DNA of 64,000 bases, taken from Myxococcus stipitatus DSM 14675. GTDB lineage: Bacteria > Myxococcota > Myxococcia > Myxococcales > Myxococcaceae. Below the pieces are notes generated by a model. The model made no database searches. It saw nothing but the letters and a program-made list of their open reading frames with translations, and had not been told where the DNA came from. The position numbers and the translations under genes are program-made. The stretch spans positions 6,342,501-6,406,500 of the forward strand of contig NC_020126.1 in the NCBI RefSeq assembly GCF_000331735.1. Direction: 5' to 3'. Shown in pieces: positions 52,901 through 63,060 of the stretch (within the stretch, counting starts at the first letter, position 1; every line of letters begins with the position of its first letter).

Positions 52901-55546
52901 CGGCTGGTCACGGCGCAAGGAGCACAGCGCCGTGGTGCCCGGGAGGCTCGAGGCCTCCAGCGTCCGACTCAACATTCGCGACAGCACCGGGTCCGGAGCC
53001 AGCTCCACGAACCCGCGGACCCCCTCCGCGAGCATCGCCTGGATGACCGGCTCGAACAGGGCCCGCTGTCGCCAGAGGCTCTCGCGCCAGTGCGCCGAGT
53101 CCAGGTCCAACGCGGAGAGACGGCCTCCGCGAACGGAGGAATAGAGCGGCAGCAAGAGCGCCTGGGGAGCCGGGTCCCTCGTGCGACCCACGAGCAGCGC
53201 CAGGGCATCATCCAGCGAGAGCGCCCCCGCGAGGTGCGCCGCGCTGACCTCGCCGACGCCATGGCCGACCACGGCGTCAGGGCGGATGCCCCACGCGGAC
53301 CAGAGCGCGGCGAGCGACACCTGGAACGCGAACAGCAACGGCAGCTCGACCTCGGCGCGGACCTGCTCGGACTGGACCGCCTGGATGAGCGACTCACCAA
53401 TCAGCGCGCGGACGCTCTGCTCACAGCGCTCGAAGTGCTCGCGGAAGCGAGGCTCGTCCATCAGCGCGCGAGCGCACTCCCGGAACGGGAAGCCCTCCAG
53501 CCCCGAGAACACGAAGCCGATGCGCGGAGACACCCCCAGGCGCACCACCCCCTGGGCCCAGGGGAGCTTCGGAGTCCCCCTCCTCCCGAAGTCCTCCAGC
53601 CCTTCGGCCAAGGCGCTCCGGGAATGAGCGACCAGCGCCAGCCGGTGCTCATGGTGGTCGCGCCGCTGGCTCGCCGTGAAGCAGAGGTCCGACAGCGCGG
53701 CACGGCTTTGCTCGCGCAGGTGCTCGGCGGTGCGCCGTGCCTGCTCGCGCAGCGCCGGCTCCGTCCTCGCGGAGAGGACGAACAACTCGGCGGGCCCCTC
53801 GTGGGTGGCGGGCGTGTCGGCGCGTGGGCGGACGCGCTCCTCGCGCACCTCACAGCCCCGCTCGGCGAGGGCCGTGAGCGCGCGATGCAGCGTGGCGTGA
53901 GAGGCCTCTCCTCGCTGCAGGCTCGCCAGGACCTTCGCCGTGTCCGAGCGGCCCATGAAGTTCTCCTCGACCGAGCGCGCATGGATGGGATGCGGATTGA
54001 CGTCGAGGAACAGCTCGTGGCCGGACTCGAGCAGGGCCTTCACCGCCGAGGAGAAGCGCACGCGCTTGCGGATGTGGTCCGTCCAGTACGACGGCCCCAT
54101 CGAGGCCCCATCGGCGACGGCCCCCGTCACCGTCGACATCATGAGGACCCGCCCAGGCAGGGGCTTCAGCTCCGGACACTCCCGGAGGTGGCGCGCCAGG
54201 AAGGGCTCGAACGGCGGCAGGTGCCCCGCGACGTCGATGTCCACCCTCCGGGCGAAGACGCCCTCCGCGAGCCACCGCGACGTCAACTCCTGGAGCGCCG
54301 CGGGCTCTCCGCCAATCCCCGTGGAGCGGGGGCTGTTCTCCGACGCGATGGCGACGCGGCCCGCATACGGAGCCAGGCCCTGCTCCACGTCGGCGGCCGG
54401 CAAGCCCACGACGGCCATGGCCACCCCGCCGAAGGCCTCACGCATCACCTCCAGGAAGTGATGGGTGAGCGCGAAGGACTCCTCCAACGACAGAATCCCC
54501 GCCACGTGCGCCGCCGCCCACTCCCCCGCGCTGAAGCCCATCACCGCGCTCGGCTCGATGCCCCAATCCCGCCACAGCGCCGCGAGCGACACCTGGACCC
54601 CGAGGACGACGGGAAGCTGCACCGCGCCTCGGTCGAGCTTCGAGCCGGCCATGGGCGCGAAGAGCGCGTCCACCAGAGACCACCCTCCCAGGGGCTGGAA
54701 CGCCGCATCACACGCCTCGAAGCTCGCGCGGAAGACAGGCTCGGTGCCCATCAGGTCCCGCGCCATCCCCCACCAGGCCGAGCCCGCGCCCGCGAAGACG
54801 AACGCAACCTTGGGAGGACTCCGCCCCGCCTCTCTCCGCACCGGCCACGACACCGGACACGACGAGGGCCGGTGCTCCTGGACGACGACACCCGGGCGCT
54901 CGGGCAGCCGCCCACGCGGACGACGCTTCCCGCGAAGGGTGAGCGCCCGCTCAATCAGCTCGGAGATGCCCACCGCGCCATCGGCGCTCCCCTGGCCTTC
55001 CCGCACGACACAGTAGATGGAGTCACCGTCGGCGAGCGCGCGCGGCAGCGGCTTGAGCACGACCACCCCCGCGCCGTGGCGAGGATGTGCGGGATTGAGA
55101 GGAACCGCCTCCACCAGCGCCAGGGTCGACGTCCCCCCCCGCATGCTTCGACAGGCTTCATGGAGCGCCTGGTCCATGACAAGACTGGGGCCCGCAAAGC
55201 CCAGACACCCGGAGACACAGCGGGCGACAAGACCGCCCGCACTCCCGCTGTCTGTCTGGAATGAAGGACCCGCGGCATCTGCCGAGGACACGCTGGCGAA
55301 CACCCCCGTCCGGGTGCCTCGCAGGGACCGGGGCGCGATTCCCGCATCCTCCAGCGCCTCCCACGACAGCTCGAGCATCAGCCGCCGCCAAGGACCCAGC
55401 GCACCCGCCTCCTCGGGAGTGATGCCGAAGGCGTGGGCATCGAAGACGTCGACCTCACGGGGCGCCGAGGCGGCTCGATAGGACAGGCCAATGAGGGCCA
55501 TCCACTCGCGGTCCTCCCGCTCGGCGCTACACGCACCCTCTTGCAT
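49910..55546 (-). CDS. Loading PKS with relic domains: KS(relic)-AT-AT(relic)-KS-AT(relic)-ACP (MtaB/CtaB position)
   Basis: 1878 residues, first gene of the operon. Residues 1-230: a half-length KS remnant in which DTAC has become DQAL and the two His motifs are missing. AT1 (260-560): GFSAGE Ser339, but the Arg that holds the extender carboxylate is replaced (Phe by alignment), which suits a monocarboxylic starter such as isobutyryl-CoA. AT2 (690-960): GHGVGE, Ser replaced by Gly763, small subdomain deleted. KS (1005-1430): intact, Cys1122, HGTGTSLGD, KTNLGHLE. AT3 (1480-1740): GDGFGE, Ser replaced by Gly1573, small subdomain deleted. ACP: FGFDSLMGM Ser1818. No KR, DH or ER. Only AT1, KS and ACP look functional, so the protein probably just loads a branched starter onto the first thiazole module. 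Its end is coupled to that module's TTG start. Confidence 0.88.
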   Translation of the reverse strand: MQEGACSAEREDREWMALIGLSYRAASAPREVDVFDAHAFGITPEEAGALGPWRRLMLELSWEALEDAGIAPRSLRGTRTGVFASVSSADAAGPSFQTDSGSAGGLVARCVSGCLGFAGPSLVMDQALHEACRSMRGGTSTLALVEAVPLNPAHPRHGAGVVVLKPLPRALADGDSIYCVVREGQGSADGAVGISELIERALTLRGKRRPRGRLPERPGVVVQEHRPSSCPVSWPVRREAGRSPPKVAFVFAGAGSAWWGMARDLMGTEPVFRASFEACDAAFQPLGGWSLVDALFAPMAGSKLDRGAVQLPVVLGVQVSLAALWRDWGIEPSAVMGFSAGEWAAAHVAGILSLEESFALTHHFLEVMREAFGGVAMAVVGLPAADVEQGLAPYAGRVAIASENSPRSTGIGGEPAALQELTSRWLAEGVFARRVDIDVAGHLPPFEPFLARHLRECPELKPLPGRVLMMSTVTGAVADGASMGPSYWTDHIRKRVRFSSAVKALLESGHELFLDVNPHPIHARSVEENFMGRSDTAKVLASLQRGEASHATLHRALTALAERGCEVREERVRPRADTPATHEGPAELFVLSARTEPALREQARRTAEHLREQSRAALSDLCFTASQRRDHHEHRLALVAHSRSALAEGLEDFGRRGTPKLPWAQGVVRLGVSPRIGFVFSGLEGFPFRECARALMDEPRFREHFERCEQSVRALIGESLIQAVQSEQVRAEVELPLLFAFQVSLAALWSAWGIRPDAVVGHGVGEVSAAHLAGALSLDDALALLVGRTRDPAPQALLLPLYSSVRGGRLSALDLDSAHWRESLWRQRALFEPVIQAMLAEGVRGFVELAPDPVLSRMLSRTLEASSLPGTTALCSLRRDQPPRPTLLEALGTLHTMGREPMWKGLFPKGGHMTELPTYAWQRERLGSHADASSSTPVKGARVKPGGAEPIAVVGMSCRFPGGVRSPEDFWRLLAGGVNAVREVPSDRWDLDAWYDADPEAPGKMYSRHGGFLDDVDAFDASFFGISKAEARSMDPQQRMLLELSWEALESAGVAVERLQGTATGVFVGLCLSDYALLELNARDPRGINAYSGSGSVHSIAAGRIAYALGLEGPAVAVDTACSSSLVAAHLACQSLREGECDVALVGGASLLLSPRMSVYFSKLRVLSTDGACRAFDSAASGYVRGEGAGVVVLKRLSDALAEGAPILGVLRGSAVSQGGRSNGLTAPSGPSQERVIQRALRQGGVAPLDVGYVEAHGTGTSLGDSIEVEALTSVLAPGRPRSSPLRIGSVKTNLGHLEGAAGIASLLKVLLALRHRELPRSLHFETPSPYIPWAELPIEVVTEHQAWPAPEGGSRVAGVSSFGFSGTNAHLVVEEAPARPPRTEVPPEGPELLVLSARDPEALRESAERLHALLVDEGEGRAASLRDVCYSASCRRSHHEHRLAVVARSKQEAAVALEAFRRGVTPPSARAGFASRGGAPGVVFLFSGDEELWSDSASEALSEAPGLQDLLLSVDAVLNRLAGGPVIEKLRKDPGAFSASRVERLARFSLQLSLVARLRACGIEPDAVLGDGFGEVIAAHVAGVLSLEDAVHLLMAGVVGERVEVTAHLPTIPIYSSVTGARAVAGDFASDHWARHQDGRTRIESALAALEQDGLGTFVELSPAMLLAPVVQRCARHATVLPALREDASLRESLLSMLGGLFVAGVSPEWPRLFPEGGAWVPLPSYPWRKERYWVANPEPSLPLPEVVAGLVAAAPEAVRPAPPQALPPLHELVQLPAEQWRARVETFLQTEVALLLELPGGLPDARLPLVRFGFDSLMGMKLKARLSQSLGLTVSAVTLLSGLSLDGLVKLALESLAARPPSTEVAANDSMEEFRF

Positions 55547-56076
55547 TCCGTGCCTCGCAGCTTGCCTTCAAAAGCACACAGACCCTGGAGCCCCCTCCAA
55601 CACGATGCTCGAGGTCTCTACACCCATCCCCCAAGCAATCCCATACATATTCGCACCGAACCCGAGGACACCGTGAAAACCCGGACAGACTTGAGATAGG
55701 CCCGGAGGCTTCGCGCCGACACGGAACTTTCGCGGCGGCGCGCCCTCTTCGAGACCCAGCGGGGGTGGACGGCTCGCGGGGCGCAAGAATGCAACACATT
55801 GGACACACAGCGGCGCCGCCGTCTCTCATTGTCAATGATTGCCATGAACTCCGGGGCCGGGTGGTCCCGCGTCACGGGGTGAACCCACGGGCATCGATGC
55901 GGGCTCGCCGCCTCCCGACGCTCCAGGTCCTCGTCCCCTGGAGGCGGCGCGGCCCTCCGGCCCCCCGCTTCTCCCACCGCCGAGCACCCTGTAGGCGTCC
56001 AGCGGTTGTCAGCCCGTTCCCCTGGGGGGCAATCTCCCTTTGAAATTCGCCGAGGCTTCCCGTAGTTTCGCCCGCG
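55547..56076. other. Intergenic control region between the biosynthetic operon and ahcY
   Basis: 530 bp ahead of the riboswitch and 5' to both divergent transcripts. It holds a perfect palindrome at 55826-55838 and a hairpin CTCCAGG (55921-55927) with CCTGGAG (55937-55943). No coding frame with family resemblance was found. A relatively AT-rich patch near 55640-55660 may contain the operon promoter, but no well-spaced -35/-10 pair is visible. No regulator gene is encoded here. Confidence 0.5.
55826..55838. promoter_or_regulatory. Perfect 13-bp palindrome, candidate operator
   Basis: TCATTGTCAATGA is a six-base inverted repeat about a central T in a GC-rich region, about 280 bp upstream of the loading PKS and 400 bp upstream of ahcY. 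It has a faint resemblance to an iron-regulator (Fur) box, too weak to assign. Confidence 0.35.
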
Positions 56077-56080
56077 ACTT

Positions 56081-56140
56081 CGAGGAGTGTTGCGAGGCCC
56101 CAAGCCCCAGGCTCGAAGCGGATTGTCCCAACGGCACTCA
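56081..56140 (+). promoter_or_regulatory. SAH riboswitch upstream of ahcY
   Basis: The core matches the S-adenosylhomocysteine aptamer: GAGGAGTGTTGC at 56082-56093, then CCAGGCTCG at 56107-56115, then CAACGGCACTC at 56129-56139. GAGTG pairs with CACTC and GTTG with CAAC to form P1, enclosing the conserved internal strands. It lies about 95 bases before the ahcY start. SAH riboswitches turn the hydrolase on when SAH accumulates. The expression platform between 56141 and 56234 was not resolved. Confidence 0.85.
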
Positions 56141-56234
56141 CCTGTACGCGCTGCTTGCGAGGGTGAGACCGCTTGCCACGGCTCGCCGGGTCCTCGTACG
56201 AAGCGCCACGCGACCTCAATCAGGAGCCTCTGTC

Positions 56235-57665
<1,431 letters not shown>

Positions 57666-57676
57666 GCCTCCTCCCC

Positions 57677-57706
57677 CGCCCCCTGGACAGTGCTCTCCAG
57701 GGGGCG
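57677..57706 (+). terminator. Terminator after ahcY
   Basis: An 11-bp perfect stem: CGCCCCCTGGA at 57677-57687 with TCCAGGGGGCG at 57696-57706, eight-base loop, followed by TT. It begins 12 bases after the ahcY stop. Confidence 0.8.
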
Positions 57707-57759
57707 TTCCGCCCAGAAAGAGCGCGGCAAGCCTCGACGGATGGCGTATGGAGGCCCCC

Positions 57760-58647
57760 ATGGCGCGGAACATTGATGGAACCGAAATCAGCCGGGTGAT
57801 GCGGGCCGAGATGGCCCAGCAGGTCGCGGACCTCCAGGCCCAGGGCGTCACTCCCGGACTCTCCGTGGTGCTCGTGGGCAACAACCCGGCGAGCCAGGCC
57901 TATGTGTCCAGCAAGACACGCGCGTGCGAGACGCTGGGCATGAAGGGGCAGACGCTCCACCTGCCCGAGGACGTCTCCACCGAGGACCTGTTCGCCGCCA
58001 TCGACCGGCTCAACGCCGACGCGTCGGTCCACGGCATCCTGGTGCAGCTCCCGCTCCCCGCGCACCTGCCCTACAAGGCCGTGCTGGAGCACATCCACCC
58101 GGACAAGGACGTGGACGGCTTCCACCCGCGCAACGCGGGCCTGGCCTTCGTCGGAGACCCGCGCGCCTTCGTGCCCTGCACCCCCGCGGGCATCCTGGAG
58201 ATGCTGCGCCGGGAGGACATCCCCACGCGCGGCAAGCACGTGGTCATCGTGGGGCGCAGCCTCATCGTCAGCAAGCCCCTGGCGTCCCTGCTGATGGCGC
58301 CCGGCCCGGACGCCACCGTCACCATCACCCACCGCCACACGCCCGACCTGGCCTCCTTCACGCGGCAGGCGGACATCCTCATCGTCGCGGTGGGCAAGCA
58401 GAACCTCATCACCGCGGACATGGTGAAGCCGGGCGTCGTGGTCATCGACGTGGGGCAGAACCGCGTCGAGGACCCGGGCTCGCCCCGGGGCTACCGGATG
58501 GTGGGCGACGTGGACTTCGACGCCGTCAGCCAGGTCGCTCAGGCCATCACCCCCGTCCCCGGTGGCGTGGGCCCGATGACCATCACCATGCTCCTGGCGA
58601 ACACGATTCAGTCCGCGCGACAGGCGCTCCAGGCCCGCGCGCCGTAA
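57760..58647 (+). CDS. folD: Bifunctional methylene-THF dehydrogenase/methenyl-THF cyclohydrolase
   Basis: 295 residues. FolD converts methylene-THF to formyl-THF via methenyl-THF with NADP. Signatures: YVSSKTRACE with the catalytic Tyr and Lys, GILVQLPLP, DKDVDGFHP, PCTPAGI, VGRSLIVSKP (Ser where GxP is usual), and the C-terminal ITPVPGGVGPMT. ATG 57760 is preferred because GGAGG lies at proper spacing; ATG 57748 overlaps that site. It follows ahcY after a terminator, so co-transcription is not assured. Together they serve one-carbon metabolism. Confidence 0.95.
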   Translation: MARNIDGTEISRVMRAEMAQQVADLQAQGVTPGLSVVLVGNNPASQAYVSSKTRACETLGMKGQTLHLPEDVSTEDLFAAIDRLNADASVHGILVQLPLPAHLPYKAVLEHIHPDKDVDGFHPRNAGLAFVGDPRAFVPCTPAGILEMLRREDIPTRGKHVVIVGRSLIVSKPLASLLMAPGPDATVTITHRHTPDLASFTRQADILIVAVGKQNLITADMVKPGVVVIDVGQNRVEDPGSPRGYRMVGDVDFDAVSQVAQAITPVPGGVGPMTITMLLANTIQSARQALQARAP

Positions 58648-58659
58648 CCCGTGGAACTC

Positions 58660-58679
58660 ACGGGCCTCCCCGGGCCCGT
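58660..58679 (+). terminator. Weak hairpin after folD
   Basis: ACGGGC (58660-58665) pairs with GCCCGT (58674-58679) around an eight-base loop, then TTG. Short, so termination is uncertain. Confidence 0.4.
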
Positions 58680-58791
58680 TGCGCAGAAAATCGGGGGTCG
58701 GGGTGAATACGAAGGCGGCATTTCTGTCGAGATGCGCACGTTTCGCCCGGCGCGCGGGGCCGGACCGCGTCGTCTCCTGGACGTCCCCCAC

Positions 58792-59325
58792 ATGAAGACC
58801 TCCGTCCCTGCCCTGCTTGGACTCTGTCTCTGGCTCGCCACGCCCGGCGCCGTGCTGGCCGCGGAGCCCCGCGCGCTCGACTTCACCCAGGGGCTGCTGC
58901 TGGCCCGCTTGAAGGAGCGCACGGCCGTGGCCGCGCGAGCCCAGGCCGAGGGTGGCCGCTCGCGTGCGTTCAACATCGACATGGGTGAATCCGAGGACGG
59001 CATCCCCATGCATGTGTGGTTGGTGCCCTTGATCCTCACGGGCGTGGGGCTCGTCACGGGCATCACCGCCTGCGCCGCGGACTACACGAACGACGACTTC
59101 TGCCAGCGAAGCATCCTCACGGGCCTGGTGGTGGGAGCGGGCCTGGGGTTGGGGTATCTCGGACTCGTCGCCGACTCAGACACCGACGACCTCAGTGGTG
59201 AGTTCAGCCGCCGACGCTCGCCCCGGGATTCTCGCAAGGGACAGTTCGGCCTCCCGCTCGGAATGGCCCCGTCCATGGGCGTGGTCCAGGACCGCGCCGT
59301 GGTGGGGCTCGGCGGTCACTTCTGA
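58792..59325 (+). CDS. Small exported or membrane protein of unknown function
   Basis: 177 residues from ATG 58792; the open frame continues upstream but without signal or family features. The N-terminal signal MKTSVPALLGLCLWLATPG is cleaved near VLA-AEP. Two hydrophobic stretches follow (VWLVPLILTGVGLVTGI and ILTGLVVGAGLGLGYLGLV), separated by TACAADYTNDDFCQ with two Cys. The C-terminal 45 residues are basic and end in VVGLGGHF, like a terminal beta strand. It could be a membrane-associated envelope protein. No family is recognised and the neighbours give no hint. Confidence 0.6.
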   Translation: MKTSVPALLGLCLWLATPGAVLAAEPRALDFTQGLLLARLKERTAVAARAQAEGGRSRAFNIDMGESEDGIPMHVWLVPLILTGVGLVTGITACAADYTNDDFCQRSILTGLVVGAGLGLGYLGLVADSDTDDLSGEFSRRRSPRDSRKGQFGLPLGMAPSMGVVQDRAVVGLGGHF

Positions 59326-59392
59326 CGCTCCCACCGAGAGCCTCCTCGCAATCCCAGACACCTGTCGCGCATGGTCCTCCGAGATTCCTCGG

Positions 59393-59423
59393 GGGGTATG
59401 GGTCCTCCAGGAAGGAATACCCC
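59393..59423. promoter_or_regulatory. Inverted repeat upstream of the thiolase gene
   Basis: GGGGTAT (59393-59399) and ATACCCC (59417-59423) form a seven-base inverted repeat with a 17-base spacer, 75 bp before the thiolase start. It could be an operator for a fatty-acid-responsive regulator or an untranslated hairpin. Evidence is the symmetry only. Confidence 0.3.
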
Positions 59424-59496
59424 ATCCCCACCGGTTCGCGGATACTCGGCCCGTCCGTCCCAGGTCAGTCCAACCGGATTCCCAAGGAGGCTCCCG

Positions 59497-60708
<1,212 letters not shown>

Positions 60709-60749
60709 CCTCTTTCCGACTCCCTTTCGACAAGATTCGAGCGAATCCC

Positions 60750-62927
60750 ATGAGCGAGCAGAACACCATCCGCTGGGAACAGGATGCCGACGGCATCGTC
60801 CTCTTGACGATGGACGACCCGAACCAGTCCGCCAACACGATGAACGCCGCGTACATCGCGTCCATGCGTGCGACCGTGAACCGGCTGGCCCAGGAGAAGG
60901 CCACCATCACCGGCGTCATCCTCACGTCCGCCAAGAAGACCTTCTTCGCCGGCGGAGACCTCAAGGACCTGTTGCGCATCCGCAAGGAGGACGCGAAGCA
61001 GGCCTTCGAGTTCGGGCAGGAGATCAAGGCGCAGCTGCGCGTGCTGGAGACGCTGGGCAAGCCCGTCGTCGCCGCCATCAACGGCGCGGCGCTGGGCGGC
61101 GGGCTGGAGATTGCCCTCGCGTGTCACCGCCGCATCGTCGCCGACGTGAAGGGCGCGCAGATTGGCCTGCCGGAAGTGACGCTGGGCCTGTTGCCCGGTG
61201 GCGGCGGCGTGGTGCGCACCGTGCGCATGCTGGGCATCGTGGACGCGATGATGAAGGTGCTGCTCCAGGGCCAGCGCTACCGTCCCAAGGAGGCCCAGGA
61301 GGTGGGCCTGGTGCATGAGGTGGTGGACTCCGTGGAGGCGCTCCTGCCCGCGGCCAAGGCGTGGGTGAAGGCGAACCCGAGCGCGCAGCAGCCGTGGGAC
61401 GCCAAGGGCTACAAGATTCCGGGCGGCACGCCGTCCTCGCCCGGCCTGGCGACCAACCTGCCCGCCTTCCCCGCCAACCTGCGCAAGCAGATCAAGGGCA
61501 CGAACCTGCCCGCCCCGCGCGCCATCATGGCCGTGGCGGTGGAGAGCACGCAGGTGGACGTGGACACCGCGTTCACCATCGAGTCGCGCTACTTCACCGA
61601 GCTCGTCACGGGCCAGGTCGCGAAGAACATGATTCAGGCGTTCTTCTTCGACATGCAGCACATCAACTCCGGCGGCGGCCGCCCCAAGGGCCATCCGCAG
61701 CACACCGCGAAGAAGGTGGGCGTGCTGGGCGCGGGGATGATGGGCGCGGGCATCGCCTACGTGTGCGCCAAAGCGGGCATCGACGTGGTGCTCAAGGACG
61801 TGAGCCAGGCCGCCGCGGACAAGGGCAAGCAGTACTCCGTCAAGCTCGTGGAGAAGGGCGTCCAGAAGGGCAAGACGACGAAGGAGAAGGGCGACGCGCT
61901 GCTGGCGCGAATCACCCCCACCTCGGACCCGGCGGCGCTCCAGGGCTGCGACCTGGTCATCGAGGCCGTCTTCGAGAGCGTGGAGCTCAAGCACAAGGTC
62001 TTCCAGGAGGTCCAGGGCGTCGTGGCCCCGGACGCGGTGCTGGCGTCCAACACCTCCACGCTGCCCATCACCCAGCTGGCGGAAGGGGTGAAGCGCTCGG
62101 AGGACTTCGTGGGCATGCACTTCTTCTCCCCCGTGGACAAGATGCCGCTGCTGGAGCTCATCGCGGGCAAGAAGACGAGCGACGCCACGCTGGCGAAGGC
62201 CATCGACATCGCGGTGCAGATCGGCAAGACGCCCATCGTCGTCAATGACAGCCGGGGCTTCTTCACCAGCCGCGTCATCGGCACGTTCCTCAACGAGGCC
62301 ATCGCCATGGTGGGCGAGGGCCTGGCCCCCGCGTCCATCGAGCAGGCGGGACTCCAGGCGGGCTACCCCGCCGCGCCGCTGTCCCTCATGGACGAGCTCA
62401 CGCTGACGCTGCCGCGCAAGATCCGCCAGGAGACGAAGGCGGCCGTGGAGGCCTCCGGCCAGACGTGGGTGGAGCACGGCAGCGCCACGGTCATCGACGC
62501 GCTGATTGACCAACATGGGCGCAAGGGCCGCTCCACCGGTGGTGGCTTCTACGACTACGCGGACGACAAGCGCACGGGCTTGTGGCCGGGCCTCGCCCAG
62601 CACTTCACCCGCGCGGGCCACACCATCCCCTTCGAGGACATGAAGGACCGGATGCTATTCGCCGAGGCCATCGACACGGTGCGCTGCTTCGACGAGGGCG
62701 TGCTGCGCTCGGCGGCGGACGCCAACATCGGCTCCATCCTGGGCATCGGCTTCCCACCCTGGACGGGCGGCGTGGTCCAGTTCATCAACGGCTATGAGGG
62801 CCCCACCGGCACCAGCCTGAAGGGCTTCATCCTCCGGGCGCGAGAGCTGGCGGAGCGCTATGGCAAGCACTTCCTGCCCCCCGCGTCGCTCGTCGAGAAG
62901 GCCGAGCGAGGCGAGCTGCTGAAGTAG
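60750..62927 (+). CDS. 3-hydroxyacyl-CoA dehydrogenase/enoyl-CoA hydratase (FadJ/FadB-like alpha subunit)
   Basis: 725 residues. The N-terminal crotonase domain (about 1-200) has FFAGGDLKDL and NGAALGGGLEIALACH for the oxyanion hole, and PEVTLGLLPGGGG with the catalytic Glu. The NAD-binding domain begins at about 328 with VGVLGAGMMGAGIA; LASNTSTLPIT and GMHFFSPVDKM carry the dehydrogenase His. The C-terminal dehydrogenase domains follow, with GGGFYDYA. It carries out the second and third beta-oxidation steps, likely in complex with the thiolase encoded upstream. A strong hairpin follows the stop. FadJ and FadB were not separated by phylogeny. Confidence 0.93.
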   Translation: MSEQNTIRWEQDADGIVLLTMDDPNQSANTMNAAYIASMRATVNRLAQEKATITGVILTSAKKTFFAGGDLKDLLRIRKEDAKQAFEFGQEIKAQLRVLETLGKPVVAAINGAALGGGLEIALACHRRIVADVKGAQIGLPEVTLGLLPGGGGVVRTVRMLGIVDAMMKVLLQGQRYRPKEAQEVGLVHEVVDSVEALLPAAKAWVKANPSAQQPWDAKGYKIPGGTPSSPGLATNLPAFPANLRKQIKGTNLPAPRAIMAVAVESTQVDVDTAFTIESRYFTELVTGQVAKNMIQAFFFDMQHINSGGGRPKGHPQHTAKKVGVLGAGMMGAGIAYVCAKAGIDVVLKDVSQAAADKGKQYSVKLVEKGVQKGKTTKEKGDALLARITPTSDPAALQGCDLVIEAVFESVELKHKVFQEVQGVVAPDAVLASNTSTLPITQLAEGVKRSEDFVGMHFFSPVDKMPLLELIAGKKTSDATLAKAIDIAVQIGKTPIVVNDSRGFFTSRVIGTFLNEAIAMVGEGLAPASIEQAGLQAGYPAAPLSLMDELTLTLPRKIRQETKAAVEASGQTWVEHGSATVIDALIDQHGRKGRSTGGGFYDYADDKRTGLWPGLAQHFTRAGHTIPFEDMKDRMLFAEAIDTVRCFDEGVLRSAADANIGSILGIGFPPWTGGVVQFINGYEGPTGTSLKGFILRARELAERYGKHFLPPASLVEKAERGELLK

Positions 62928-62938
62928 TCACTCCCACC

Positions 62939-62968
62939 CCGTGACGGGCTCGACAGGGCCCGTCACGG
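62939..62968 (+). terminator. Terminator after the beta-oxidation operon
   Basis: A perfect 11-bp stem: CCGTGACGGGC at 62939-62949 with GCCCGTCACGG at 62958-62968, eight-base loop, twelve bases after the stop codon. Confidence 0.82.
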
Positions 62969-63020
62969 CGGTTGCCTATCAGTCCCTTTCAAACCTGACA
63001 GCTCCTCAACCCAGGCTTTT

Positions 63021-63037
63021 CCAGTCATAATGACTGG
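63021..63037. promoter_or_regulatory. Perfect 17-bp palindrome upstream of the methyltransferase gene
   Basis: CCAGTCATAATGACTGG is perfectly symmetrical around the central A and contains CATAAT, similar to a -10 box. It sits 24 bp before the start codon, so it could be an operator over the promoter. No matching -35 at 16-18 bp was found. Confidence 0.4.
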
Positions 63038-63060
63038 CATCGCTGTCGAGGAGGCTCGTG

